Positions 1 to 6,403 of a stretch of 15,932 nucleotides of DNA are shown piece after piece. A model generated the notes under the pieces. It did not search any database and had not been told where the DNA came from. It saw nothing but the letters and a program-made list of their open reading frames with translations. The DNA comes from CF-161 sp035259145 (GTDB lineage Bacteria > Chloroflexota > Dormibacteria > Dormibacterales > Dormibacteraceae), in the NCBI GenBank assembly GCA_035259145.1, contig DATFWQ010000156.1, positions 1 to 15,932 of the forward strand, written 5' to 3'. Positions within the stretch are counted from its first letter, which is position 1; each line of letters begins with the position of its first letter. Position numbers and translations under genes: made by a program.

Positions 1-1
1 G

Positions 2-727
2 CAACTGGAGAACCCGGCCCAGTACCTGGAGCTCAGCTTCGAGGACCGCCTCGGCCTGCTCGTCGACAGGGAGGTCGACTGGCGTGAGAACCGCCGCCTC
101 GCCACCCGTCTCAAAGCTGCCCGCCTGCGTCACACCGCCACAGTCGAGGACATCGACTTCCGCGCCCCGCGGGGCCTCGATCGCGGCATGATCCTGAGCC
201 TGGCTCAGGCCGGCTGGGTGACCAACCACCAGAACCTGCTCATCACCGGTGCGACCGGCTGCGGCAAGTCATTTCTCGCTTGTGCGCTGGCCCACGCTGC
301 GGTCCGCCAGAGTCACACCGCTCTCTACGTCCGCACCCCACGCCTGCTCGACGACCTCGCCGTCAGCCGCGGTGACGGGCGCTACCAGCGCCTTCTCGCC
401 CAACTCCAGCGCACCTCGCTGCTCGTGCTCGATGACTTCTTGCTCACCCCAGCCGGCGTCGAGCAGTGCCGCGATCTCCTCGAGGTTGTCGAGGACCGCG
501 CCCAGCTGCGCTCCACCCTGGTCGCCAGCCAGCTACCCATCGACGCCTGGCACGGCGCCATGGCCGACCCCACTCTGGCCGAGGCAATTCTCGACCGCCT
601 TCTTCACCAGGGCCACCGCATAACTGTCAAGGGACCGTCGATGCGCGCCCGCGATCCCGACGGCGCAGTTTCTCCAGCCCCGTCATCAGCCGCAGCAGGC
701 TCGCGGCGGGGAGGTATCAGCCGGTGA
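2..727 (+). CDS. istB: IS21-family helper ATPase IstB (5' end outside window)
   Basis: AAA+ helper ATPase that assists the IstA transposase in IS21-type transposition. The frame is open from base 2, so 241 residues are visible. The family is usually about 250-260 residues, so roughly 20 N-terminal residues lie left of the window. Visible motifs are the typical N-terminal helix region (LSFEDRLGLLVDRE, then ENRRLATRL), a Walker A motif GATGCGKS just after NLLITG, a Walker B motif LLVLDDF, a sensor-like TLVASQLP, and the DPTLAEAILDRL segment near the end. The last 25 or so residues after KGPSMRA are Ser/Ala/Arg-rich and look like a read-through tail rather than conserved sequence. Its istA partner should lie to the left of the window. 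The istA piece at 2508-2836 is downstream and truncated, so it cannot be that partner. Confidence 0.93.
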   Translation, partial: QLENPAQYLELSFEDRLGLLVDREVDWRENRRLATRLKAARLRHTATVEDIDFRAPRGLDRGMILSLAQAGWVTNHQNLLITGATGCGKSFLACALAHAAVRQSHTALYVRTPRLLDDLAVSRGDGRYQRLLAQLQRTSLLVLDDFLLTPAGVEQCRDLLEVVEDRAQLRSTLVASQLPIDAWHGAMADPTLAEAILDRLLHQGHRITVKGPSMRARDPDGAVSPAPSSAAAGSRRGGISR

Positions 728-1071
728 CCAGGCAGCGCGGCCACGGCCGCGCGCGAGCGAACGGAAGGCTCTGTCTGAGAAGGGGGCTGGGGAAAGCGCC
801 GGCCTGTGGACAGGCCGACAACGCCCACAAGCATCGGGACGCCTTGCCACGGGCCTGCCCACAGACCTTGGACAACCCGTTCCGGGTTGCCCACACTTCC
901 CCCAACCCGACGACGAATATGCTTGCGCAAGGAGGTGACGGCCGCCTCCGCTAACCGCACCTGACAACCGAATACGTCGTGGCGTCGCTCCGCTCCGACC
1001 CTGTCCGTTTTCGATCGGATTGCCTGTCCGGATTCGGCCGGATTGGGTGTTCGGAATCACCGGAATGGGCA
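728..1071 (+). mobile_element. IS21-family right end with terminal repeats
   Basis: Non-coding tail between the istB stop and the proposed IS end. It contains two small perfect hairpins (801-816 with stem GGCCTGT; 873-889 with stem CAACCCG). The last 69 bp are three head-to-tail imperfect 23-bp repeats at 1003, 1026 and 1049, described separately. IS21 elements typically carry multiple terminal repeats bound by transposase and end in CA. The third repeat ends GGGCA at 1067-1071, which makes 1071 the likely boundary. The boundary is inferred, since the other end is not in the window. Confidence 0.6.
1003..1071 (+). repeat. Three tandem 23-bp IS21 terminal repeats
   Basis: Units start at 1003, 1026 and 1049 with an exact period of 23. 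All share the plan GT(C/T)CG followed a few bases later by a CGGA(T/A)TG core. The third unit contains TTCGGAATCACCGGAAT. Units 2 and 3 are closest to each other, and unit 1 is the most diverged in its middle. In IS21-type elements such arrays are transposase-binding sites at the ends. Confidence 0.7.
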
Positions 1072-1203
1072 GGGTTTCGCCTCCGGCTTCCTCCCCACCT
1101 ACCTCGCGGTTCGGCGGTCGCCTTTGGCTGGGAATCGACATCACCTCCTCTTCCAGACGACTCTCACCTCCTAGCGACTGTCCATGGCGGGCGCACCGGT
1201 GGA

Positions 1204-1226
1204 GGAGGGAGGTTCGACCTCCCTCC
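1204..1226 (-). terminator. Strong hairpin downstream of the secreted-protein gene
   Basis: Perfect 10-bp inverted repeat, GGAGGGAGGT then loop TCG then its complement. It lies 18 bases beyond the stop codon of the minus-strand gene ending at 1244, so it is positioned to end that transcript. No T-run follows on the minus strand, so this may be a GC-only hairpin terminator or an RNA-stabilising stem. Confidence 0.5.
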
Positions 1227-1243
1227 CCATCGTTCCCCGACCC

Positions 1244-1741
1244 TTAGCGCAGGCCTGCGAAGTTGATCACCGGGCAGCGAACGAGGGTGGGGGTGACTTC
1301 GAGGGTCCCCCGCCCGGCGGCGACCGCCGCCAAGATATCGTCGTCTTTGCTCAGCTCGACCGGGGTGACGCCCGGGTTCCAGTGGAAGATCTGCAGATTC
1401 CAGGCGCCCCCGGAGTAGCCCACTTCGGTCGGGATGAAGTTGAGCACGTTGCAGCTCGTCGCGTCGTTTGGCAGCGCCGCCAGCAGGCGAGCGCATTGCA
1501 CCGCGGGCGTCCTGCCGTCGGCGCCGACGACATGGAAGACGATGTTGCCCTTGCTGATCAGCTGAGCCGCCTGCGGCGATGAGGTGACCTCTGCCGTGGC
1601 CTGGTATTCGATGATCTGGTGGTCGTAGAACCCCGAGTTGGCCCCCACCGTGGCGCTGGCGGGAACAGGATGGGCGAGTGCGAGCAGGGTACCGATCGTC
1701 GCGGGGATCGAGGCGAGGCGCGCGAGGCGAAGGAATTTCAT
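1244..1741 (-). CDS. Small secreted protein of unknown function
   Basis: A 165-residue protein with a classical Sec signal peptide: a basic start (MKFLRLARLA), a hydrophobic core, and a likely cleavage after PVPASA near residue 30. This leaves a mature exported domain of about 135 residues. The mature part is well-ordered and mostly beta-type, with three Cys (83, 97, 156) and conserved-looking segments GNIVFHVVGADGRTP, WNLQIFHWNPG and LVRCPVINF. I do not recognise an annotated family. The ATG at 1741 is supported by AAGGAG nine to ten bases upstream on the minus strand, an unusually good ribosome-binding site for this window. A strong hairpin follows the stop at 1204-1226. It stands alone between an IS21 end and IS fragments and appears intact. 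Confidence 0.85.
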   Translation of the reverse strand: MKFLRLARLASIPATIGTLLALAHPVPASATVGANSGFYDHQIIEYQATAEVTSSPQAAQLISKGNIVFHVVGADGRTPAVQCARLLAALPNDATSCNVLNFIPTEVGYSGGAWNLQIFHWNPGVTPVELSKDDDILAAVAAGRGTLEVTPTLVRCPVINFAGLR

Positions 1742-1938
1742 TTTTCGCTCCTTTTCTCTGGTTTGTCCGCGAGGCTCGCGGCGCCCGCCACAGTGACAGC
1801 ATTCGGTGACGTGAGTGTGACTGGGCTACCTCGTCGAGTTGCGACCGCGGTCAGCCGGTCGAAAGGCAACAGGAGCGATCGCCAGGCCGACCTAGGCAGG
1901 CACGACGGCGGGTACCTGCGGCACCCGGCGGAGAGGTG

Positions 1939-2215
1939 GTCCGTCATACGCGTGTGCACGCGCTGATCAACGAGTATTCGCGGCAGGCTGCCTGACCTAG
2001 TACGGCGCCGAAGTCAATCTGGATGCAACGGCCTTAGGGACAAAGTGTGTCGGCCGGGGCGGGGCGCAATCAAATCGCCGGCCAGCGACCTCGTCGCCAT
2101 CGCATACGCGATCGCATCGCATCGCCCCCCTGCGAGAGGCAATGCCACGTATCAGCTGAGTCGGTTTCACAGGCGCAAACCTCTGCGTCTCGCCGTCGGA
2201 TAAATGCACCCCACG
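1939..2215 (+). mobile_element. 3' remnant of the rve-type IS (transposase C-terminus, tail and terminal repeat)
   Basis: Codons 1939-1995 read VRHTRVHALINEYSRQAA and stop, closely matching the last residues of the intact transposase at 4909-6012 (TRVNGLINEYSRLAA). The 15-bp end TAAATGCACCCCACG follows at 2201-2215. The distance from stop to end repeat is about 205 bp here and about 196 bp in the intact copy, so this is the 3' end of a relative of that IS in plus orientation. The intervening tail shows no obvious identity with the intact copy, so it is a diverged relative. Everything 5' of about 1935 has been lost. Confidence 0.75.
2201..2215 (+). repeat. Terminal repeat of the rve-type IS (remnant copy 1)
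   Basis: TAAATGCACCCCACG, identical to the ends at 3155-3169 and 6139-6153. It marks the outer edge of the 3' remnant. Confidence 0.75.
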
Positions 2216-2243
2216 GGCGGGGCAACAAGGGATGCAGTTCATT

Positions 2244-2513
2244 TCATCCACCCGTCAGGTACTCGGATTCTGCGGTTGTGGTGAACCCTTGCTCGGCATG
2301 CCAGATGAAGACGATGCCCTGACTTGCAGCGACGGCAGCAAGATCCCTTCGAGGCGGGGACGGTAGAAGGATCGCGCGTTTTGGTGTTTGGAAGAATCGT
2401 GAGTAGTCGGCCAGCTGGCCGATGGCCATGCGCACGTTTTCCCGAGTGGTGCTCCCCTTGGCCTCGACAATAAGGTTGAGTTCCTTGACATACAAGTCTG
2501 TGAACCCCAGAAG
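2244..2513 (-). pseudogene. C-terminal fragment of a PD-(D/E)XK-like nuclease
   Basis: About 88 codons on the minus strand, ending at the TGA at 2244-2246. They begin with FTDLYVKELNLIVEAKGSTT and continue through NVRMAIGQLADYSRF to LAAVAASQGIVFIW. The spaced Asp (in TDLY) followed by E-A-K on a second strand is the PD-(D/E)XK nuclease signature. The AIGQLADY helix is typical of a C-terminal nuclease domain found in actinobacterial restriction/HNH-associated proteins. The upstream part of the gene is gone: at about 2507-2513 the sequence switches to an istA piece on the opposite strand. The minus-strand frame stays open by chance up to 2948, but those residues are the shadow of istA. It is not expected to be functional. 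Confidence 0.65.
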
Positions 2514-2836
2514 ATGTTCGTCGACTTCCCCGGCGAGACCGTGTCCATCTACGACCGCGAGACCGAGACAGTGGTGATGGAGGCGCAGATCTTCGTCAGC
2601 GTGCTCGGCGCCAGCCACTACATCTACACGGAGGAGCTGCCCTCCCAGCAACTGGTGCCCTGGGTGAATGCCCACGCGCATGCCTTCGCCTTGTATGGCG
2701 GATGTCCAGAGATCGCGGTCGTCGACAACCTGCCCGCCGGCGTCTCCAAAGCGCACCGCTACGAACCCATCGTCAACGAGTCCTACCTCGACATGGCCGC
2801 CCATTTCGGCGTGGCCGTGATTCCGGCCCGGCCCTA
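2508..2836 (+). pseudogene. istA: Internal fragment of IS21-family transposase istA
   Basis: An internal piece of about 108 codons: QKMFVDFPGETVSIYD, EAQIFVSVLGASHY, then CPEIAVVDNLPAGVSKAHRYEP and HFGVAVIPARPY. This is the catalytic core of IstA, with the first Asp in FVDF and the second in VVDN. The third catalytic residue, normally in a following KVE segment, is missing because the sequence changes at 2837 to rve-type IS DNA. The N-terminal helix-turn-helix region is also missing. Both ends are therefore junctions. Confidence 0.85.
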
Positions 2837-3169
2837 CGCCAGCGAGGCCGTCGAGCGGTCCGTCGCAGGACGAGCAGCTCCTGGCGGAGGACGAGGAGTT
2901 CGAGATCGCGATCGGTAGCTCGGCGAACCCGGATGATGAGCAGGTCAATTAGCAGGCGGAGGAGGGCATAGAGCAGGGCCAGCAGCACGGGGCAGCGACC
3001 GTAGGCCCCGCCAGAGGCGCCGGTCAAGCCGCTGGCCGGTCGCCTGCCGAAGAGTCACGCCAGGCTGGGAGGTGCGTGTCCCACCGCGATCGGGCCGAGC
3101 TTTAGGTGACCACAGTCCCGTGGTGCGGCTGCCACGGCCAGCGGGGCGGACGATTAAATGCACCCCACG
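2837..3169 (-). mobile_element. 5' remnant of the rve-type IS (start of transposase plus terminal repeat)
   Basis: Minus-strand copy of the first 333 bp of the IS found intact at 4699-6153. It has the same 15-bp end (3155-3169), the same leader, and the transposase N-terminus (CPVLLALLYALLRLLIDLLI, then DRDLELLVLRQELLVLRR). The distance from the end to the breakpoint is 332 bp here and 331 bp to the matching point (5822) in the intact copy, so it is nearly collinear. It stops abruptly at 2837, where the istA fragment begins. The N-terminal part of the transposase gene (about 2840-3027) cannot be functional. Confidence 0.85.
3155..3169 (-). repeat. Terminal repeat of the rve-type IS (remnant copy 2)
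   Basis: TAAATGCACCCCACG, the outer end of the 5' remnant. Immediately beyond it the hydroxylase fragment begins. Confidence 0.8.
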
Positions 3170-3437
3170 GCCTCGCACAAGACTCGTTCAGCGTCATGAA
3201 GTAGTGGAAGGGGGCGACGCCGACAGTGGCGGCGGTGAAGATGGCCAGCATGCCCCCCGCCTGCTCAGCGGCGGAGACATCGATCCGGGAGATGTAGCCA
3301 TGAGCGATCGGCGAGCGGACGAATGCGACCGACGCGAGCCCATCGATGCGGATGTCGCCAACGAAGCGGCCCCGGCCCATCAGCAGCTCAGGGTCCTCGA
3401 CTCTGGTGACACGCGTGCCAAGGATGGACCCAGGCAT
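3170..3437 (-). pseudogene. N-terminal fragment of a molybdenum hydroxylase large subunit (CoxL/xanthine dehydrogenase type)
   Basis: About 89 codons: MPGSILGTRVTRVEDPELLM, GRGRFVGDI, LASVAFVRSPIAHGYI, then an AIFTAATVG segment and LNESCARP. This matches the start of the aldehyde oxidase/xanthine dehydrogenase a/b hammerhead domain found at the N-terminus of CO dehydrogenase or xanthine dehydrogenase large subunits (normally about 770-800 residues). The gene is cut at residue 88-89 by the IS terminal repeat at 3169. The molybdopterin-binding region is nowhere in the window. The ATG at 3437 fits the family start exactly, but no good ribosome-binding site is visible. Confidence 0.8.
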
Positions 3438-4031
3438 GCACGCATCGTAATGATCGAGGCTGAGCCGGTGTGCGTGGCGCGCCTCGCCTAGTGATTCCGT
3501 TGGTTCGGCACCTGAGGTCTTCCGGGTGACCCAGTCGACGCATCCCGGCTAGCCTGCCGCTATTGCGCGCCCGCTGCGGGCACAGCGAGGGGGTGCGGCT
3601 TCGCTGCGGTCGTTGCAGGCGGCCATACATGAGAGGCCGGAGACCTGGGTCGAGTGGATCTCCGAGCACCGCGCCCTGGCGGGACGAGCGCTGCTGTCAC
3701 AAACGGCCTCATGACCCTCAGACGCCTGGAGGCGCGTGGAGGGCTACGCCGCCGTGGTTGTGACGGCCGCCTCCCTGGCGCAAGCGTGGATCCCTCTTCG
3801 TTCCGTCCTCAGGGCCTGAACTAGCAAAGGAGTCGCACCAGCACGTGTCGAACAGCAGACCCTGAACCACCCGCCTTGACCTATTGTCAGGACCATGCGG
3901 GATCGTCGTCGACGCCTGCCCTTCCTGCGTGCGGCCCGCGCCGTCGCTGAAGACGGGCCGCGGGCGTTCCGCATCGGCCCTTGTACGGCAGGAAAGCTGA
4001 ATAGTCCGCAGAATGCTCAGGGACGCCACTT
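3438..4031. other. Stretch without a supportable gene
   Basis: About 590 bp between the hydroxylase fragment and the NTF2-like gene. Several short frames exist on both strands, but none shows a recognisable family. Two short plus-strand stretches have protein-like composition: around 3622-3706 (HERPETWVEWISEHRAL) and around 3722-3820 (VEGYAAVVVTAASLAQAWI). They are in different contexts and interrupted by stops, so they could be decayed coding sequence. No RNA gene or repeat was seen. Confidence 0.4.
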
Positions 4032-4403
4032 ATGAACGCAACTTCTTCTGAACTCCTCATGCGCAACTTTAACGAGATTTTTATAGAGTTGGATCCGGTC
4101 AAGCGCGCGGCTTTGCTCGCGGAGTATTACAGCGAAGATTGCCTTTGGATCCATCCTGGCGGGCGCATTGTGGGCCGCGACGGTGTCAATCAAGCGACTA
4201 CTGAGATTCGCAAACACTTTCCTGAATACCGCTACACAGTTACCGGTGAGATCCAGACCATGCACAATGTAGCGACGTGTCGATGGGGAAGCGGGATGCC
4301 GGGTCAGCCGTTCCACTACACAGGAACGGACTTCCTGGAAGAGCGCGATGGCCGCGTTACAAGGCTGTACACGTTCATCGACCAGCAATTGTTTCAGTCC
4401 TAA
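4032..4403 (+). CDS. SnoaL/NTF2-like fold protein
   Basis: A 123-residue protein with the plan of the SnoaL/NTF2-like superfamily, small cone-shaped alpha+beta barrels that act as enzymes or ligand-binding proteins. It has N-terminal helices (ELLMRNFNEIF, then VKRAALLAEYYSEDCLWIHP), the GRDGVNQA turn, and paired strands (YRYTVTGEIQTMHNVATCRW, then FHYTGTDFLEERDGRVTRLYTFID). Length is normal for the family. The substrate cannot be told from sequence. The ATG at 4032 follows a weak AGGGA about ten bases upstream. Base composition is noticeably less GC-rich than the surroundings, which suggests separate acquisition. It appears intact although both neighbours are broken. Confidence 0.85.
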   Translation: MNATSSELLMRNFNEIFIELDPVKRAALLAEYYSEDCLWIHPGGRIVGRDGVNQATTEIRKHFPEYRYTVTGEIQTMHNVATCRWGSGMPGQPFHYTGTDFLEERDGRVTRLYTFIDQQLFQS

Positions 4404-4498
4404 GAGCATGCTGTCAGTAAGGCTCCTGAGGAAGCGGCCCGCGCCGTCGATGCGGCGCGGTGCACGCGGCCGGCGGCGGCGCAGTGGAACCGGCTCGG

Positions 4499-4698
4499 CT
4501 ACGCAACAACGCCGTCTATGTTGTGGTCACCGTCGCCTAGCTGAGGTAGCCACAAGAAGATGGGAATAGAGAAGATGGGAATAGAAAGGAAGACGTTGGG
4601 CATGAGCACCTCCGACAGGTAAACAGCCCAGGGGTAGGTGATCAAAGGCGAGGTCAGGCTGAGCACGATCGCGAAGGTCGCAAGGACAGCCGTACGCG
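4499..4698 (-). pseudogene. C-terminal fragment of an integral membrane protein
   Basis: On the minus strand, codons from the IS edge read TAVLATFAIVLSLTSPLI, then YPWAVYLSEVLMPNVFLSI, then a duplicated IPIFSIPIF and a polar tail to the stop at 4499. The two hydrophobic stretches could each form a transmembrane helix. The frame continues into the IS as an unrelated N-terminus, so the true start is lost. No family recognised. The sequence on the other side of the IS (6153 onward) belongs to a different kind of protein, so this is not one gene simply split by the IS. Confidence 0.45.
4555..4584. repeat. 15-bp perfect tandem duplication
   Basis: AGAAGATGGGAATAG is present twice head to tail (4555-4569, 4570-4584). 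It lies inside the membrane-protein fragment and gives an in-frame IPIFS duplication on the minus strand. Confidence 0.9.
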
Positions 4699-4713
4699 CG
4701 TAGGGTGCATTTA
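4699..4713 (+). repeat. Terminal inverted repeat, 3' end of rve-type IS
   Basis: CGTAGGGTGCATTTA, complementary to the other end at 6139-6153 with one mismatch. Confidence 0.8.
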
Positions 4714-4908
4714 CCCGTCGCGACGCGTGCGATGTCCCCGACAGTGGTCCTCCGAGCCCCCTAAGGGGAGGGGCGGTCAGTCGGGTTGTTACCAGCGTCG
4801 CATTCAATGATGGTGGTCCAGGTTCAGCCAGCGTCTCTCACTGCCCTACCTCAGGGCGTGTCAGCAGGTTGACACGCTCTGATCCGGTCCCCAAGCCGTG
4901 GCGCTCGA

Positions 4909-6012
4909 TCAGGCGGCCAGCCGCGAGTACTCGTTGATCAGCCCGTTCACCCGTGTGCGTCGGATCACTGGACCGCTGACCACCGTGGGGTCCGCGGTGG
5001 GTGCCCGCGGTGGCCGCAGCTCCAGACTGCGATGGGGCCGGAACCCGTTGTAGTGCTCCACGTACTCGGCCAGGACTGCCTCCAAATGCCGTCTGCCCAG
5101 GATCAGCAGCCAGTCCCGGCACTCGCGGCGGGCACTGGAGATCCAGCGCTCGCACCGAGCGTTCGCGTTTGGGGCCCGCACCGGTGTTCGGATCACCTCC
5201 AGACCCTCCGCCCCGAAGACGGCATCGAAGGCGGCCGGGAAGTTGCTGTCGCGATCGTGGATCAGGAAGCGGGGCTTGATCTCCGCCTCCTGCAGCTCCC
5301 AGGCCAGGTTGCGCGCCTGCTGGACGGCCCAGCCATCGCCTGGGTAATCGCCGCAGGCGGTGAGGACGATGCGCCGGCTGGCTAGCTCCAAGAAGAAGAG
5401 GACGTACAAGCGCTTGAGGAAGACGGTGTCCACCGTGAAGTAGTCGCAGGCCAGGATCGCCTTGCCATGGGTGCGCAGGAAGCGTCGCCAGGTAATTCCT
5501 GCTCGTCGCGCGGGTGGGATGCGGTGGCGGCGGAGCAGCTTGCGGATGCTGGTCGTGGAGACCCGATGGCCGAGCTTGAGCAGTTCGCCGCGAATGCGCA
5601 TGTCGCCCCATAACGGGTTCTCCCTCGCCAGCCTCAGCACCAACTCCTGGCACTCGGCCGGCAGCGACGGCCGCCCGGGACCCCTGCGGCGGCCGAAAGC
5701 CGCCCAGCGCCGACGGACCAGCGCGCGGTGCCAGCCCAGGATCGTGGCCGGACGCACCAGGAGCAGGGCGCTCGCAGGAAGCTGGCGGCCGAGTGCGGCC
5801 AGGATCATGCGATCGGCTGTCCGCCAGCGAGGCCGTCGAGCGGTGCGTCGCAGGACGAGCAGCTCCTGGCGGAGGACGAGGAGTTCGAGATCGCGATCGG
5901 CAGCCGGGCGACCCCTGATGATGAGCAGGTCAATCAGCAGGCGGAGGACAGCATAGAGCAGGGCCAGCAGCACGGGGCAGCGAGCGTAGGCCCCGACAAA
6001 GGCGCCAGTCAA
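4909..6012 (-). CDS. DDE (rve integrase-core) transposase, IS481/IS3-like
   Basis: A 367-residue transposase. The N-terminus has a hydrophobic segment (VLLALLYAVLRLLIDLL, about 14-30) and a DLELLVLRQELLVLRR helix. A helix-turn-helix follows at about 87-165 (RPATILGWHRALVRRRW, then WGDMRIRGELLKLGHRVSTT). The rve catalytic core runs from about 185 to 330. Candidate catalytic residues are the Asp in ACDYFTVD (190/195), Asp253 in IHDRD, and Glu288 in NARCERW, a D-x34-E spacing. The C-terminus HYNGFRPHRSLELRPP is typical. The given start is TTG at 6012, also conserved in the remnant copy. A GTG at 5973, just before LLALLY, is equally plausible, and neither has a clear ribosome-binding site. The gene appears intact, so this copy could supply transposase to the remnants. 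Confidence 0.9.
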   Translation of the reverse strand: MTGAFVGAYARCPVLLALLYAVLRLLIDLLIIRGRPAADRDLELLVLRQELLVLRRTARRPRWRTADRMILAALGRQLPASALLLVRPATILGWHRALVRRRWAAFGRRRGPGRPSLPAECQELVLRLARENPLWGDMRIRGELLKLGHRVSTTSIRKLLRRHRIPPARRAGITWRRFLRTHGKAILACDYFTVDTVFLKRLYVLFFLELASRRIVLTACGDYPGDGWAVQQARNLAWELQEAEIKPRFLIHDRDSNFPAAFDAVFGAEGLEVIRTPVRAPNANARCERWISSARRECRDWLLILGRRHLEAVLAEYVEHYNGFRPHRSLELRPPRAPTADPTVVSGPVIRRTRVNGLINEYSRLAA

Positions 6013-6138
6013 GCCGCTGGCAGGTCGCCTGCCGAAGAGTCAGCGCCAGGCTGGGAGGTGCGTGTACTACCCCATCGGGCGAGCTGTAGGTGACCACGGT
6101 CCCGTGGTGCGGGTGCCACGGCCAGCGCGGCGGACGAT

Positions 6139-6153
6139 TAAATGCACCCCACG
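6139..6153 (-). repeat. Terminal inverted repeat, 5' end of rve-type IS
   Basis: TAAATGCACCCCACG, 126 bp upstream of the transposase start on the minus strand. It is identical to the two remnant ends. Confidence 0.82.
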
Positions 6154-6306
6154 GCCTGTAGACGTAGTCGACCGGATCGGTGCCGTTTTGGATTGCGTTA
6201 CTGAAGGCGCTCCAGGCTGGATGTGCTGGATCGAATGACCACTCCTCCGGTCTCCGCCCGGCATCGTTGTCGTCGGCGATCCAATAGAAGGTCGTGAATC
6301 TTCGAA
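6154..6306 (-). pseudogene. Second part of a gene split by the IS1595-like transposon
   Basis: Minus-strand codons from 6298 read FTTFYWIADDNDAGRRPEEW, SFDPAHPAWSAFSNAIQNG, TDPVDYVYRP. They then run into the rve-type IS end at 6153. Joining this to 9634-9539 after removing the transposon and one TCTTCGAA copy gives a single uninterrupted frame (..ETDAFRR-FTTFYWIA..). I do not recognise the family. The 3' end is lost at the rve-type IS, so the gene was hit twice. Confidence 0.65.
6299..6306. repeat. Left target-site duplication (8 bp)
   Basis: TCTTCGAA, repeated in direct orientation at 9539-9546 directly outside the other end. Eight bp is the characteristic duplication length of the IS1595 family. 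Confidence 0.88.
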
Positions 6307-6348
6307 TAAGGGGGTATCCCCTTCGCTCCTATAACTACTAGATCTGGG
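6307..6348 (+). repeat. Left terminal inverted repeat of the IS1595-like transposon
   Basis: Perfect match to the right end from 6309 to 6331, then imperfect but ungapped identity to an ATCTGGG motif at 6342-6348. It contains the near-palindrome GGGGTATCCCC. Confidence 0.88.
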
Positions 6349-6370
6349 GGCGAAGTGGGTCTGAAAGGTT

Positions 6371-6389
6371 GTATCCCCTTCGGACCTAC
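6371..6389 (+). repeat. Subterminal copy of the transposon end motif
   Basis: GTATCCCCTTCGGACCTAC repeats the end motif at 6314 (GTATCCCCTTCGCTCCTA) in the same orientation, 57 bp further in and only 15 bp before the transposase ATG. It could be an extra transposase-binding site or an autoregulatory operator. Confidence 0.6.
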
Positions 6390-6403
6390 ACCGTACTTTC
6401 GAC

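Larger units (their letters stand above)
4699..6153 (-). mobile_element. Complete rve-type insertion sequence, 1455 bp
   Basis: Bounded by a 15-bp inverted repeat: CGTAGGGTGCATTTA at 4699-4713 and TAAATGCACCCCACG at 6139-6153 (one mismatch). It holds a single full-length transposase gene on the minus strand (4909-6012) with a 126-bp leader and a tail of about 200 bp. The ends recur at 2201-2215 and 3155-3169 with remnant copies, which confirms them as element termini. No target duplication is visible, and the flanks belong to different genes. The element therefore probably sits at a rearranged junction rather than a clean insertion. Confidence 0.82.

Noticed and set aside
466..1144. Overlapping frames on both strands after istB
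   Set aside because: Arg/Pro/Ser-rich composition in every phase, and overlap with istB or with the IS terminus repeats.
2244..2948. Long minus-strand frame of 234 codons
   Set aside because: Only the last 88 codons are protein-like; the rest is the antisense shadow of the istA fragment and IS DNA.
4838..5653. Minus-strand frame of 271 codons inside the rve-type IS
   Set aside because: It is the +1 shadow of the transposase at 4909-6012, rich in Arg, Gly and Pro and without motifs.
4690..6165. Target-site duplication for the complete rve-type IS
   Set aside because: Bases outside the two 15-bp ends do not match at any length from 2 to 9.
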